A stretch of DNA of 5,887 bases from a bacterium (GTDB lineage Bacteria > SZUA-182): the NCBI GenBank assembly GCA_003230635.1, contig QIFF01000290.1, positions 1 through 5,887 on the forward strand, read 5' to 3'. Below the pieces are notes generated by a model. The model made no database searches. It worked only from the letters and a program-made list of their open reading frames with translations, and was not told the DNA's origin. Of the stretch, positions 5,535 through 5,887 are shown in pieces (the first letter of the stretch is position 1; each line of letters starts with the position of its first letter). The position numbers and the translations under genes are program-made.

Positions 5535-5887
5535 ATGGCTAAAAAGATAGCGAATGATGTTTTAGCATTAATCGGCAAAACTCCCCTGGTAAAGCTCAAT
5601 CGCCTGGCCACCCCCCAGATGGCTGAGGTCTATGCCAAGCTGGAGTCTTTCAATCCCGGGGGCAGTGTTAAGGACCGCATTTGTTATAGTATGATTCTGG
5701 CTGCGGAAAAAGAGGGGTTGCTGAATAAAGACAGCGTAATCGTGGAACCCACCAGCGGCAATACGGGAATTGGCCTGGCAATGGTGGCGGCGGTTCGCGG
5801 CTACCGCTTGATTTTGACTATGCCGGAGAGCATGAGCCTGGAGCGGCGCTATATCCTCAAGCAATTCGGGGCGGAAATTGTGCTTAC
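5535..5887 (+). CDS. cysK: Cysteine synthase A (O-acetylserine sulfhydrylase), N-terminal part
   Basis: Partial gene: 117 codons are visible and the frame is open at the right edge; the full family length is about 300-320 residues. The PLP enzyme makes L-cysteine from O-acetylserine and sulfide in the cytoplasm. Seen here: the opening [12 protein letters not shown] (13-24), the PLP lysine Lys46 in NPGGSVKDR, the substrate and cofactor loop [12 protein letters not shown] (71-82, with Asn76 contacting PLP), and [10 protein letters not shown], which closely follows the CysK consensus MPETMSLERR. These favour CysK over cystathionine beta-synthase or threonine synthase. The ATG at 5535 has GAGGAGA at 5523-5529, 5 nt upstream. 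The gene diverges from rsmB and has its own candidate promoter; no functional link with the minus-strand genes is apparent. Confidence 0.95.
   Translation, partial: MAKKIANDVLALIGKTPLVKLNRLATPQMAEVYAKLESFNPGGSVKDRICYSMILAAEKEGLLNKDSVIVEPTSGNTGIGLAMVAAVRGYRLILTMPESMSLERRYILKQFGAEIVL

Noticed and set aside
5568..5864. Open frame on the minus strand opposite cysK
   Set aside because: It lies entirely antisense to the clear cysteine synthase reading frame and its translation has no family features.
1..5887. CRISPR arrays, tRNA or rRNA genes, IS elements, integrase sites
   Set aside because: No regularly spaced repeats, tRNA-like cloverleaf, rRNA sequence or transposase reading frame was seen on either strand.

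Overview
This 5.9 kb window looks like bacterial chromosome. The order rsmB, a kinase-less PASTA-repeat membrane protein, then rpe is one I associate from memory with Desulfobacterota (the former Deltaproteobacteria, e.g. Geobacter and Desulfobacca relatives). The moderately GC-rich housekeeping genes fit that, but the lineage call is tentative because no rRNA or other phylogenetic marker is present.

Seven genes and part of an eighth run on the minus strand, read from right to left. They are rsmB (16S rRNA m5C methyltransferase), a membrane-anchored three-PASTA protein, hicB and hicA (antitoxin and toxin), an AT-rich gene for a nucleoside deoxyribosyltransferase-like protein, rpe (ribulose-phosphate 3-epimerase), and two exported TPR proteins, the second cut by the left edge. 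Gaps are short: 4 nt, 21 nt, an 8 nt overlap, 48 nt, 11 nt and about 55 nt. A single transcript from a promoter next to rsmB could therefore cover all of them. The start of cysK (cysteine synthase) lies on the plus strand at the right edge, divergent from rsmB across about 160 bp that holds candidate promoters for both sides.

The operon reads as a conserved housekeeping core (rRNA modification, envelope PASTA protein, pentose phosphate epimerase) into which accessory genes have been placed between PASTA and rpe. These are a hicBA toxin-antitoxin pair and a separate AT-rich gene with a deoxyribosyltransferase-type nucleotide-binding fold plus a C-terminal half I do not recognise. This insertion is the likeliest place for something undescribed.

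Two smaller structural points stand out. A 52-bp double-hairpin palindrome of REP type overlaps the 3' end of rpe and supplies its last codons and stop. In the first TPR gene, a perfect 8-bp tandem duplication appears to have shifted the reading frame near the C-terminus. Removing one copy restores a plausible tail and a clean junction with the next gene.
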